Shown: positions 25,430-34,010 of the stretch, one piece after another | Numbering within the stretch: position 1 is the stretch's first letter | Layout of the letters: each line of letters begins with the position of its first letter | Assembly (NCBI GenBank): GCA_963933055.1 | Contig: CAWVSY010000006.1 | Coordinates: forward strand, 20,189-84,188 | Reading direction: 5' to 3' | Length of the DNA stretch: 64,000 bases | Source: Oleispira sp963933055 | GTDB taxonomy: Bacteria; Pseudomonadota; Gammaproteobacteria; Pseudomonadales; Oceanobacteraceae | The notes under the pieces: generated by a model | What the model was told of the DNA's origin: nothing | The model's database searches: none | The model's input: only the letters and a program-made list of their open reading frames with translations | Translations under genes and position numbers: made by a program

Positions 25430-26806
25430 TTATTCTCCCAATGAGTTAACGGTTGCCATCGTTTGTTGATAATCAAAAACGCTGGCATCTACTTTTAAAT
25501 ATATGGCGTGCTCTTCTGCTATTAAAATAGCATCGGCAACCCCTCTAAGATTGATCAAGGTATCAAGATAGAGCGAGCTCTTATCTTCTTTACCTGGTTG
25601 ATTTTGAATATCGATTCTTACGCTATTAAGATACGCAGGTTTTGGTGTGACGATAACCAAAATAGCCCATGCAAAAACAATAGCTGCCAGTATAAGGAAT
25701 AGTCCTTCAATACCGAAGTGGTTATTTAACCAGCCACCGATTAAGCCGCCGGCAAAAGCGCCTAAAAACTGCAATGTAGAATAGATTCCCATGGCACTGC
25801 CTTTAGCACCCGCAGGTGCTACCTTACTTAGCCATGATGGCAAGGTAGCTTCCATGATATTGAATGCCCAAAAGAAAACACCCAATGCAATCGCCCAAGC
25901 CCAAATACCGGCCGCTTGAGACATCAAAATTAATGCAAGTATCATAATCCCCAACGCCACCACGACGATACTTTTCATCTGGCGCTTTTTCTCAGAAATA
26001 ATGACAAACGGAACCATAAAAACAAACGCGACTAGCAATACCGGTAGGTATAACCAAGCGTGCTGATCTAAACCTAAACCTGCTTGCACAAGCTGCGGAG
26101 GAATAGAGACAAACATCGCGACCATTAAGGCATGCAGAATAAAAATACCAATATTAAGCGGCCATAGCTGTCCATTACCCAGTTGCTTAAAGACTTCACT
26201 AATAATCGCACTGCCATCGCGATGCTTTTTACGCGCTGGACTGGGTACGAAATACAGCATTAATGCGATACCACATAGCGATAAAATACCCGTCACGATA
26301 AAGATCAGCTGCAATCCGCCAAGGTGAACCAATACCGGCCCCAATACCAAGGCAACAGAAAATGAAAGGCCTATTGAGGCTCCGATAGACGCCATGGCTT
26401 TCATTCTATGTTCTTCACGGGTCAAGTCAGACACCAACGCCATAACGGCACTGGCAATGGCCCCACAACCCTGCAAAAAACGACCAAAAATGATGCCATA
26501 GATAGTATCGGCATTGGCGGCTATAAAACTGCCCAAAGCAAAGATTAATAAGCCTATAACGATGATTGGCTTACGGCCAAAATAATCAGAGAGCGCGCCT
26601 GCGGGAATCTGTAATAAAGCCTGACTCAAGCCATAGGCACCAATCGCTAGGCCGATCAATTCTGGCGTTGCCCCTTCAAAATCTGCGCCGGCAATCGCCA
26701 TTACCGGTAAAACCATGAATAGGCCAAGCATGCGTAACGCATAAAGTGAGGCTAATGATGCAATAGCACGCTTTTCGGTGCTCGATATTGTGGTTATTGA
26801 AGACAT
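25430..26806 (-). CDS. MFS transporter, YajR-like with C-terminal ferredoxin-fold domain
   Basis: 458-residue major facilitator with about twelve helices. The inter-helix 2/3 motif is GALSDYFGRKPIIV (MFS motif A). After the last helix (FAWAILVIVTPKP) there is a soluble C-terminal domain of about 70 residues (VRIDIQNQPGK to VNSLGE) resembling the YAM domain of E. coli YajR. The substrate is unknown. Its position between uvrA and ssb is the same as in Pseudomonas, suggesting an old neighbourhood. The ribosome site of ssb lies within its last codons. Confidence 0.85.
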   Translation of the reverse strand: MSSITTISSTEKRAIASLASLYALRMLGLFMVLPVMAIAGADFEGATPELIGLAIGAYGLSQALLQIPAGALSDYFGRKPIIVIGLLIFALGSFIAANADTIYGIIFGRFLQGCGAIASAVMALVSDLTREEHRMKAMASIGASIGLSFSVALVLGPVLVHLGGLQLIFIVTGILSLCGIALMLYFVPSPARKKHRDGSAIISEVFKQLGNGQLWPLNIGIFILHALMVAMFVSIPPQLVQAGLGLDQHAWLYLPVLLVAFVFMVPFVIISEKKRQMKSIVVVALGIMILALILMSQAAGIWAWAIALGVFFWAFNIMEATLPSWLSKVAPAGAKGSAMGIYSTLQFLGAFAGGLIGGWLNNHFGIEGLFLILAAIVFAWAILVIVTPKPAYLNSVRIDIQNQPGKEDKSSLYLDTLINLRGVADAILIAEEHAIYLKVDASVFDYQQTMATVNSLGE

Positions 26807-26905
26807 TTGGAATTGTTACAAAAAATTGAGGGCTTATTCTATCAGATTAATTTATAGCCTCTGCACTAATTTTATTTTTTGTCTATTTTATCAACAGTTT
26901 TGACG

Positions 26906-26919
26906 ACTAATAAATTAGT
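26906..26919. promoter_or_regulatory. small palindrome in the MFS/LuxR divergent region
   Basis: ACTAAT and ATTAGT separated by AA, directly after a TTGACG hexamer (26900-26905), in the spacer between divergent genes. It could be an operator. Being AT-rich and short, it may be chance. Confidence 0.3.
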
Positions 26920-27067
26920 ACCAGTTATTCTCTAAGCGTACAAATAATCAGGTATTTTGTGGGCTAAAAGTCACATTTTAAGACTTCTGAACATGGTATT
27001 TCAAGGTAAATGGCGTACACTTATTTCATTCGAGCGGGACGCTCATGCAAATTACAAGGACAGTAAT

Positions 27068-27742
27068 ATGGAACACGCTACAACTTCTAAACGCATCATT
27101 CTTTTTGGTCAGCAAAACCTACAAAATTCAATACTCATTGGCTTTATACACCAGCGTACGAATATTGATTGCCAGCTTATTAATACCCCCGAATGGCGTA
27201 CCGATTGGAGCGCATTTAATGGCCAAACTTTAGCACTGATCGATGCTGAGTGCGGGCGCCCAGAGCGCTTACAAGATTTGCTAGAGCAAATTTTTGCTCA
27301 AGATAACGATATTCAAGTCGCTTTCTTTAATATTCAAACCACCAGTCCTGTGGATAATTTAATGGCTTGGCCTATGGTTAATGGCATTTTTTACAAAGAA
27401 AGCTCTCAGCAGCAGCTGGTAAAAGGCATTACTGCGATTTTCAATGGTGAATTTTGGCTTTCACGCCGTTTGTTAGCTCAATATCTGGAGCGCACTCGCA
27501 GTAAGCCACGCAAAGTCTCTCACTCAACAAATATTTTGACCCGCCGCGAGAAGCAAATTCTAAGCCTCACCGCCACAGGCGCGACGAATACTGAGATCGC
27601 TGAACACCTAAGCGTCAGCATGCATACGGTTAAAACCCACATTTACAATCTGTTTAAAAAGATTGATGTATCTAATCGCATTCAAGCGGTTAACTGGGCA
27701 AAAGACAATCTTGAAGACATCCCTCAAGAAACCACCGTTTAA
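27068..27742 (+). CDS. LuxR/CsgD-type transcriptional regulator
   Basis: 224-residue regulator. The C-terminal helix-turn-helix (about 155-212) has LTRREKQILSLTATGATNTE followed by IAEHLSVSMHTVKTHIYNLF, the full GerE/LuxR pattern. The N-terminal half is receiver-like in size but shows no clear phosphoacceptor triad, as in CsgD-like proteins. I selected the ATG at 27068, which has AAGGA 8-12 bases upstream; the longer frame from 26957 adds 37 residues without family resemblance. It stands alone between the divergent MFS gene and uvrA. Targets are unknown; biofilm or matrix control is possible for CsgD relatives but not shown here. Confidence 0.8.
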   Translation: MEHATTSKRIILFGQQNLQNSILIGFIHQRTNIDCQLINTPEWRTDWSAFNGQTLALIDAECGRPERLQDLLEQIFAQDNDIQVAFFNIQTTSPVDNLMAWPMVNGIFYKESSQQQLVKGITAIFNGEFWLSRRLLAQYLERTRSKPRKVSHSTNILTRREKQILSLTATGATNTEIAEHLSVSMHTVKTHIYNLFKKIDVSNRIQAVNWAKDNLEDIPQETTV

Positions 27743-27769
27743 TTCCTTTACCCCTCGCTCAGTTGCTTT

Positions 27770-27807
27770 ACAATTCTGGCTTTACAATAGATTAAAGTCA
27801 GAATTGT
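27770..27807 (+). promoter_or_regulatory. 15 bp hairpin immediately before the uvrA start codon
   Basis: ACAATTCTGGCTTTA (27770-27784) pairs with TAAAGTCAGAATTGT (27793-27807), with one G-U, around an 8-base loop. Only TTA separates it from the uvrA ATG, and no other Shine-Dalgarno is visible. It may terminate the regulator transcript or control uvrA expression. Confidence 0.55.
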
Positions 27808-27810
27808 TTA

Positions 27811-30645
27811 ATGGATAAAATAATAGTACAGGGTGCTCGCACTCATAATCTAAAAAATGTTGATATTGAGATTCCTCGTGACAAGCTGATTGTTATTACC
27901 GGCTTAAGTGGCTCAGGAAAATCGTCATTAGCTTTTGATACCCTGTATGCGGAAGGTCAGCGCCGCTACGTTGAATCTCTGTCTACTTATGCGCGACAAT
28001 TTTTATCCATGATGGAGAAGCCCGATGTTGATCATATTGAAGGCTTATCCCCAGCGATTTCTATTGAACAAAAATCAACGTCACATAACCCGCGCTCAAC
28101 CGTGGGGACCGTCACCGAGATTTATGACTACCTCAGATTATTATTTGCACGTGTAGGCACCCCAAAGTGCCCAGAGCATGATGTTGCGTTAGAAGCTCAG
28201 ACGATCAGCCAAATGGTTGATCAGATTGTTGCAATGCCTGAAGGCAGTAAGCAAATGATTCTGGCCCCCGTTGTGCGTGATCGCAAGGGTGAACATTTGC
28301 ATGTTCTGGATAATTTACGCGCCCAAGGTTTTATTCGAGCCCGCATCGATGGCTTGGTATGCGATTTAGACGATACTCCTGAACTGGATAAGAAAAAAAA
28401 GCACAGCATTGAAGTTGTGGTTGATCGCTTCAAAATTCGCGAAGAGATTGCCCAGCGTTTAGCCGAGTCACTAGAAACCTGCTTAGAACTCAGCGGCGGC
28501 CTGGTCATGGTTGTGCCTATGGATGATGAAAATAGCGACGGCCTATTATTCTCTTCTAAGTTCTCTTGCCCTCACTGCGGCTATAGTTTATCCGAACTAG
28601 AACCTCGACTTTTCTCTTTCAACAATCCCGCTGGCGCTTGCGGCACTTGTGATGGTTTAGGGGTAAAACAATACTTTGATCAACAGCTGGTCGTTGCAGA
28701 CCCCAGCCTATCGATTTCAGAAGGCGCTATTCGCGGCTGGGATCGACGCAGTATTTATTATTACCAGATGCTCAGCTCTGTTGCCGATCATTATGGCTTC
28801 GACATTGATAAGCCGTTCGATAAGCTCACGAAAAAACAGCAACAGCTTATTTTGCAAGGCAGTGGTGAAGATGAAATCAGCTTCAACTACGTTAATAGCC
28901 GAGGCGATACGGTTTTAAAGACGCATATATTTGAAGGCGTATTACCCAACTTAGATCGCCGTTACCACGATACTGATTCGCAAATGGTGCGCGAGGAACT
29001 CACCAAGTATTTGAGTGTGCAGCCTTGCCCTACCTGTGGTGGCTCACGCCTAAGAACCGAAGCGCGGCATGTATTTATTGGTGATAAAACCATTCATCAA
29101 TGCACAGCATTACCTATTGATGAAGCACAAGCCTATTTTACACAGCTTGAATTTACTGGCCAGAAAGAGAAGATAGCCGAAAAAATTCTAAAAGAGATTC
29201 GTGATCGCTTACAGTTTCTAGTTAACGTTGGCCTCGAATATCTAAGTTTAAATCGCAGCTCCGATACACTTTCGGGCGGTGAAGCACAGCGTATTCGCCT
29301 AGCGTCTCAAATTGGTGCTGGTTTAGTCGGCGTTATGTATATTTTGGATGAACCGTCTATTGGTTTACACCAGAGAGATAACGACCGCTTATTGCAGACC
29401 TTGGTCCATCTACGTGACATCGGCAATACCGTAATCGTGGTTGAACACGATGAAGATGCAATTCGCAGTGCTGACTATCTCATTGATATTGGTCCTGGCG
29501 CAGGTGTTCATGGAGGCCAAATTGTTGCCCAAGGCACCCCTCAAGAAGTATTTGATAATCCGAACTCCATCACCGGCCAATTTTTAACAGGGGCAAGAAA
29601 GATTGCTATCCCCGAGATGCGTAGTATCTATGACCCTGAGCGTTTATTAACGCTTACCGGCGCAACGGGCAACAATCTCGATAACGTAGAGCTTAATATC
29701 CCTCTTGGTTTATTAACCTGCGTCACAGGGGTTTCTGGCTCGGGTAAATCAACACTGATTAATCGAACGCTTTATCCACTGGCGGCAACCGCCTTAAACG
29801 GTGCAACCACGCTTAAAGCAGCCCCATATGAAACGATCACAGGAATGGATCAATTAGATAAAGTTGTCGATATCGATCAAAGCCCTATCGGTCGTACTCC
29901 ACGCTCAAACCCCGCGACTTATACCGGCATCTTCACACCGATACGTGAATTGTTTGCGGGTACGCAAGAATCTCGTAGCCGTGGTTATAAAGTTGGCCGC
30001 TTCTCGTTTAACGTTAAAGGTGGTCGCTGTGAGGCTTGCCAAGGCGATGGCGTTATTAAAGTTGAAATGCACTTTTTAGCCGATGTTTATGTGCCTTGTG
30101 ATGTCTGTAAAGGTCAGCGCTATAATCGCGAAACGTTGGACATTCGCTATAAAGGTAAAAACATTCATGAGTGCTTATCACTGACGGTAGAAGACGCTCG
30201 TGAGTTCTTTGATGCAATTCCAGCCATCTCGCGTAAATTGCAGACCTTAATTGATGTAGGCTTGTCTTATATTACGTTAGGCCAAGCTGCTACGACTTTG
30301 TCGGGGGGTGAAGCGCAGCGCGTGAAGTTAGCCAAAGAGCTGTCTAAACGCGATACAGGAAATACCTTGTATATATTGGACGAGCCGACAACAGGTTTAC
30401 ACTTCGCCGATATTCAACAGCTATTAGTTGTTCTGCATCGCTTACGCGACCATGGCAATACTGTTGTGGTCATTGAGCATAACCTAGATGTTATTAAGAC
30501 CGCTGATTGGATTGTGGATTTAGGGCCTGAAGGCGGATCGAAAGGCGGCTACATTATTGCAGAAGGCACACCAGAAGCGGTGGCTGAACAAAAGCAGTCT
30601 CATACGGCAACGTTCTTAAAACCGCTATTAGAGCGCGGCTACTGA
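27811..30645 (+). CDS. uvrA: excinuclease ABC subunit A
   Basis: Damage-recognition ATPase of nucleotide excision repair, working with UvrB. 944 residues, as expected. It starts DKIIVQGARTHNLKNVDIEI. Two ABC modules each have a Walker A (TGLSGSGKSS; TGVSGSGKST) and a signature (LSGGEAQRIRL; LSGGEAQRVKL). Zinc modules show CPHCGYSL with CGTCDG, and CEACQGDG with CDVCKG. No LexA-box-like sequence (CTGT-N8-ACAG) was seen upstream, though E. coli uvrA is SOS-controlled. The gene converges on rplQ. Confidence 0.97.
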   Translation: MDKIIVQGARTHNLKNVDIEIPRDKLIVITGLSGSGKSSLAFDTLYAEGQRRYVESLSTYARQFLSMMEKPDVDHIEGLSPAISIEQKSTSHNPRSTVGTVTEIYDYLRLLFARVGTPKCPEHDVALEAQTISQMVDQIVAMPEGSKQMILAPVVRDRKGEHLHVLDNLRAQGFIRARIDGLVCDLDDTPELDKKKKHSIEVVVDRFKIREEIAQRLAESLETCLELSGGLVMVVPMDDENSDGLLFSSKFSCPHCGYSLSELEPRLFSFNNPAGACGTCDGLGVKQYFDQQLVVADPSLSISEGAIRGWDRRSIYYYQMLSSVADHYGFDIDKPFDKLTKKQQQLILQGSGEDEISFNYVNSRGDTVLKTHIFEGVLPNLDRRYHDTDSQMVREELTKYLSVQPCPTCGGSRLRTEARHVFIGDKTIHQCTALPIDEAQAYFTQLEFTGQKEKIAEKILKEIRDRLQFLVNVGLEYLSLNRSSDTLSGGEAQRIRLASQIGAGLVGVMYILDEPSIGLHQRDNDRLLQTLVHLRDIGNTVIVVEHDEDAIRSADYLIDIGPGAGVHGGQIVAQGTPQEVFDNPNSITGQFLTGARKIAIPEMRSIYDPERLLTLTGATGNNLDNVELNIPLGLLTCVTGVSGSGKSTLINRTLYPLAATALNGATTLKAAPYETITGMDQLDKVVDIDQSPIGRTPRSNPATYTGIFTPIRELFAGTQESRSRGYKVGRFSFNVKGGRCEACQGDGVIKVEMHFLADVYVPCDVCKGQRYNRETLDIRYKGKNIHECLSLTVEDAREFFDAIPAISRKLQTLIDVGLSYITLGQAATTLSGGEAQRVKLAKELSKRDTGNTLYILDEPTTGLHFADIQQLLVVLHRLRDHGNTVVVIEHNLDVIKTADWIVDLGPEGGSKGGYIIAEGTPEAVAEQKQSHTATFLKPLLERGY

Positions 30646-30677
30646 TCTATATAAAAGGTCAATCTTTAGAAAGTATT

Positions 30678-30713
30678 AGCCTGAATAGTATTCGTATTAT
30701 TCGGGCTTTTTTA
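30678..30713 (+). terminator. intrinsic terminator after uvrA
   Basis: AGCCTGAATA (30678-30687) pairs with TATTCGGGCT (30698-30707) with one G-U, followed by a run of T, 33 bases past the uvrA stop. Confidence 0.85.
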
Positions 30714-30773
30714 TGCGTGACGTTTATTCAAAATAGCGTACCTGAATAAGCTTACATTACAGGTATTACAGGC

Positions 30774-30806
30774 AAAAAAAAGCCCAGCATAAGCTGGGCT
30801 CTTTTT
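30774..30806 (-). terminator. bidirectional terminator after rplQ
   Basis: AGCCCAGC (30781-30788) and GCTGGGCT (30793-30800) form a stem flanked by A8 on one side and T5 on the other. It lies 18 bases past the rplQ stop and closes the whole ribosomal supercluster. Confidence 0.9.
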
Positions 30807-30818
30807 ATGACAAAGATT

Positions 30819-31226
30819 TTACTCTTCGCCAGCTTCTGTTGCTTCAACAACGTCTTCTGCTTCAACAGCAGGACGGTCTACTAATTCAACGTAAGCCATA
30901 GGTGCATTATCACCTGAACGGAAACCACATTTCATAATGCGAATGTAGCCACCCGGACGTGCTTCATAACGAGGACCCAACTCATTAAACAACTTACCAA
31001 CAGCTTCTTTACTGCGAGTACGTGCAAAAGCCAAACGGCGATTTGCAACGGAGTCAACTTTAGCCAATGTAATCAACGGCTCAGCAACACCACGTAACTC
31101 TTTTGCTTTTGGCAAAGTAGTCTTAATGATTTCATGCTCGAACAAAGACACAGCCATGTTTTTAAACATTGCTTGGCGGTGTGCACTGGTGCGATTAAAG
31201 TGGCGACCACTTTTACGATGACGCAT
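30819..31226 (-). CDS. rplQ: 50S ribosomal protein L17
   Basis: 135 residues beginning MRHRKSGRHFNRTSAHRQAM, the invariant L17 start. The acidic C-terminal tail (EAEDVVEATEAGEE) is longer than in E. coli, as in many marine gammaproteobacteria. It is the last gene of the alpha operon, 49 bases after rpoA, and is followed by a strong terminator. L17 sits near the peptide exit tunnel of the large subunit. Confidence 0.97.
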   Translation of the reverse strand: MRHRKSGRHFNRTSAHRQAMFKNMAVSLFEHEIIKTTLPKAKELRGVAEPLITLAKVDSVANRRLAFARTRSKEAVGKLFNELGPRYEARPGGYIRIMKCGFRSGDNAPMAYVELVDRPAVEAEDVVEATEAGEE

Positions 31227-31275
31227 GATTCTTTTCCTTTACTAACTGAACGCTCTGCGAGGTTTAATCCGTGGA

Positions 31276-32277
31276 TTAAGCCAGCACTTTGTCGTCGTTT
31301 CGAAGACTTGCTGGCGGCCAATTTTCTAGGTGCATACCTAGAGAAAGACCACGTGATGCAAGAACGTCTTTAATTTCAGTCAGAGATTTCTTACCCAAAT
31401 TAGGAGTCTTCAACAGCTCAACTTCAGTGCGCTGTATCAAATCACCAATGTAGTAAATATTCTCGGCCTTTAGGCAGTTCGCAGAACGAACAGTTAACTC
31501 TAAATCGTCAACTGGACGTAGAAGGATCGGATCAATTTCCTCTTCTTCTTTCTGCTGCTCAACTACTTCCTCATTTTCCAGGTCAACAAATATTGCTAAT
31601 TGTTGCTGCAGAATTGTAGCAGAGCGACGAATCGCTTCTTCTGGATCGATAGTACCATTGGTTTCCAATTCGATAACCAACTTGTCTAGATCAGTACGTT
31701 GTTCTACACGTGCATTATCTACACTGTAAGAAATACGCTGAACAGGACTATAAGTTGCATCGATTTGCAATTTGCCAATCGCCTTCGTTTCTTCGTCGTT
31801 CTGGTTGCGAGACTCAACAGTCTCATAACCACGACCTGAAGTGATTTTTAACGTCATCTTCAGTTCAGTGCCTGCCGCTAAATGAGCAATTACATGCTCA
31901 GGATTAGCGATTTCAACACCGTGATCCAGTTGGATATCGGCAGCGGTAACTGCACCTGCTCCAGACTTAACTAGAGTCAGAGTCGCTTCATCACGTTCGT
32001 GAAGTTTGACTGCAACACCTTTAAGGTTTAACAAGATTTCAATTACGTCTTCTTGTACGCCTTCGATCGTGCTGTACTCATGGAGTACACCATCGATCTC
32101 TACCTCTACAATTGCCGCTCCTGGCATGGAGGACAGCAATATTCGACGCAAAGCGTTGCCAAGTGTATGACCGAAACCACGCTCCAGTGGCTCAAGAGTC
32201 ACTTTCGCATGAGTCTTGCTCATTTCTTCAACTTGAATATGACGCGGTGTCAAAAATTCGTTTACTGCACGCTGCAT
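31276..32277 (-). CDS. rpoA: RNA polymerase alpha subunit
   Basis: 333 residues. The N-terminal domain has HAKVTLEPLERGFGHTLGNA and RRILLSSMPG for dimerisation and beta/beta' assembly. The C-terminal domain (about 245-320; DDLELTVRSANCLKAENI, LLKTPNLGKKSLTEIK) contacts UP elements and activators. Twenty-two bases after rpsD and before rplQ, the standard alpha operon place. Confidence 0.98.
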   Translation of the reverse strand: MQRAVNEFLTPRHIQVEEMSKTHAKVTLEPLERGFGHTLGNALRRILLSSMPGAAIVEVEIDGVLHEYSTIEGVQEDVIEILLNLKGVAVKLHERDEATLTLVKSGAGAVTAADIQLDHGVEIANPEHVIAHLAAGTELKMTLKITSGRGYETVESRNQNDEETKAIGKLQIDATYSPVQRISYSVDNARVEQRTDLDKLVIELETNGTIDPEEAIRRSATILQQQLAIFVDLENEEVVEQQKEEEEIDPILLRPVDDLELTVRSANCLKAENIYYIGDLIQRTEVELLKTPNLGKKSLTEIKDVLASRGLSLGMHLENWPPASLRNDDKVLA

Positions 32278-32299
32278 AGCTGCCCCTTACGATGCTCTA

Positions 32300-32920
32300 T
32301 TATTTAGAGTAAAGTTCCACAATTAGGTTTTCGTTGATCTCTGCTGGAAGATCAGCGCGCTCAGGAACAGATTTAAACGTTCCTTCCATCTTAGTAGCGT
32401 TCGCGTCGATCCAAGAAGAATCACCACGATTACCAGCAAGAACAAGTGCACTTTTAATACGATCTTGGTTTTTTGCTTTTTCACGAACAGCGACAACGTC
32501 ACCGCTTTTAACCATGAAAGAAGCAACATTAACGACAGTGCCGTTAACCGTAATCGACTTATGTGATACCAGCTGACGAGATTCTGCACGAGTTGAACCA
32601 AAGCCCATACGATAAACAACGTTATCTAGACGAGATTCAAGCAACTGAAGCAGGTTTTCACCTGTAGCGCCTTTACGACGTGCAGCTTCTTTGTAATATC
32701 CGCGGAATTGCTTTTCAAGAACACCGTATAAACGACGAACTTTCTGCTTTTCACGCAATTGTAGACCGTAGTCGGATAAACGACCACGACCAGCGCCATG
32801 TACGCCAGGCTTAGTTTCTAGCTTACACTTAGAGTCTAAAGCGCGAACGCCGCTCTTAAGGAATAAATCAGTGCCTTCGCGACGAGACAGTTTACATTTA
32901 GGACCAATATAACGTGCCAC
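32300..32920 (-). CDS. rpsD: 30S ribosomal protein S4
   Basis: 206 residues beginning ARYIGPKCKLSRREGTDLFL; the S4 RNA-binding domain is RLDNVVYRMGFGSTRAESRQ. S4 nucleates assembly of the 16S 5' domain and, in E. coli, represses the alpha operon by binding its leader. The promoter-to-rpsM leader here is where such a site would be, but I cannot confirm the pseudoknot. 12 bases after rpsK. Confidence 0.97.
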   Translation of the reverse strand: MARYIGPKCKLSRREGTDLFLKSGVRALDSKCKLETKPGVHGAGRGRLSDYGLQLREKQKVRRLYGVLEKQFRGYYKEAARRKGATGENLLQLLESRLDNVVYRMGFGSTRAESRQLVSHKSITVNGTVVNVASFMVKSGDVVAVREKAKNQDRIKSALVLAGNRGDSSWIDANATKMEGTFKSVPERADLPAEINENLIVELYSK

Positions 32921-32932
32921 TATTCTGTCTCC

Positions 32933-33325
32933 TTATACACGACGTTTCTTAGGCGGACGACAACCGTTATGAGGGATCGGCGTCACGTCTGTGATATTGT
33001 TAATCTTGTAACCACATGCATTTAATGCACGAACCGCTGATTCACGACCTGGACCAGGACCCTTAACTTCAACGTCAAGATTCTTTAATCCATATTCTTT
33101 AGCAGCTTCACCAGCGCGCTCTGCAGCAACCTGCGCAGCGAATGGTGTGCTTTTACGTGAACCACGGAAACCAGACCCACCTGCAGTAGCCCATGAAAGA
33201 GCATTACCTTGGCGATCGGTCAAAGTTACGATGGTATTGTTAAAAGAGGCATGGATGTGAGCGATACCGTCAGCAACCTGCTTTTTAACTTTTTTCTTAG
33301 TACGAGAATTTCCTGGCTTAGCCAT
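32933..33325 (-). CDS. rpsK: 30S ribosomal protein S11
   Basis: 130 residues with the family blocks AHIHASFNNTIVTLTDRQGN, SWATAGGSGFRGSRKSTPFA and the basic C-terminus HNGCRPPKKRRV. S11 lines the mRNA exit/platform region. Second gene of the alpha operon, 78 bases after rpsM and 12 before rpsD. Confidence 0.97.
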   Translation of the reverse strand: MAKPGNSRTKKKVKKQVADGIAHIHASFNNTIVTLTDRQGNALSWATAGGSGFRGSRKSTPFAAQVAAERAGEAAKEYGLKNLDVEVKGPGPGRESAVRALNACGYKINNITDVTPIPHNGCRPPKKRRV

Positions 33326-33403
33326 ATTCTACAATCCTACTTTTAATATCAACACTGCAACCTAAACAATGACAATGCAGCTACACTAAAAGCCAACCCG
33401 TAA

Positions 33404-33760
33404 TTACTTACGGATTGGTTTGCGAGGACCCTTACGAGTGCGCGCATTTGTTTTAGTGCGTTGGCCACGAACTGGAAGACTACGACGGTGGCGAATGCCA
33501 CGGAAGCAACCCATGTCCATCAATCGCTTGATGTTCATTTGTTTTTCACGACGAAGATCACCTTCAACCGTTAACTGACCAACTTCGTTACGAAGTTCAT
33601 CAAGCTGGGCTTCAGATAAATCAGCAATTTTAATCGTTTCAGCAATTCCAGTAGCAGCACATAACTGCTTCGCGGTAGAACGACCTACGCCAAAAACGTA
33701 AGTCAAAGAGATAACCGCGTGCTTGTTATCAGGAATGTTGACACCGGCAATACGGGCCAT
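33404..33760 (-). CDS. rpsM: 30S ribosomal protein S13
   Basis: 118 residues starting MARIAGVNIPDNKHAVISL. A frame four codons longer exists, but the ATG at 33760 has GGAGTT 7-12 bases upstream and matches the universal start. The C-terminal basic tail is RTKTNARTRKGPRKPIRK. S13 forms the intersubunit bridges at the head. First gene of the alpha operon, with a good sigma70 promoter in the 108-base spacer before it. Confidence 0.96.
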   Translation of the reverse strand: MARIAGVNIPDNKHAVISLTYVFGVGRSTAKQLCAATGIAETIKIADLSEAQLDELRNEVGQLTVEGDLRREKQMNIKRLMDMGCFRGIRHRRSLPVRGQRTKTNARTRKGPRKPIRK

Positions 33761-33799
33761 GTCTAACTCCAATCAGTTTTTGCTTATAAAGGGCGCAAG

Positions 33800-33828
33800 A
33801 TACTATATGAGACTCACATAAAATGCAA
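33800..33828 (-). promoter_or_regulatory. probable sigma70 promoter of the alpha operon
   Basis: On the reverse strand TTGCAT (33828-33823), a 17-base spacer, then TAGTAT (33805-33800). Transcription would start about 33 bases before rpsM, leaving a short leader. Confidence 0.5.
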
Positions 33829-33868
33829 GCTTCATTGTCTTAAACGCCACCAATGATCAAGATTATTA

Positions 33869-33985
33869 TTAACCTTGACGCTGTTTATGCTTAGGATCTG
33901 CAGTACAGATCACTCGCACACTACCGTTACGACGAATCGTCTTACAGTTACGGCAGATTTTTTTTACAGAAGCACGTACTTTCAT
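33869..33985 (-). CDS. rpmJ: 50S ribosomal protein L36
   Basis: 38 residues, too short for most gene tracks. It reads MKVRASVKKICRNCKTI and continues to a zinc-binding Cys-X2-Cys...Cys...His pattern (Cys11, Cys14, Cys27, His33), so this is the zinc-containing form. It lies 25 bases after secY, the last gene of the spc operon, with GGAG-like GGAGATCG upstream of its ATG. Confidence 0.95.
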   Translation of the reverse strand: MKVRASVKKICRNCKTIRRNGSVRVICTADPKHKQRQG

Positions 33986-34010
33986 GACGATCTCCTATCA
34001 GATCAGTCTG

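Noticed and set aside
27743..27810. LexA (SOS) box upstream of uvrA
   Set aside because: No CTGT-N8-ACAG match on either strand.
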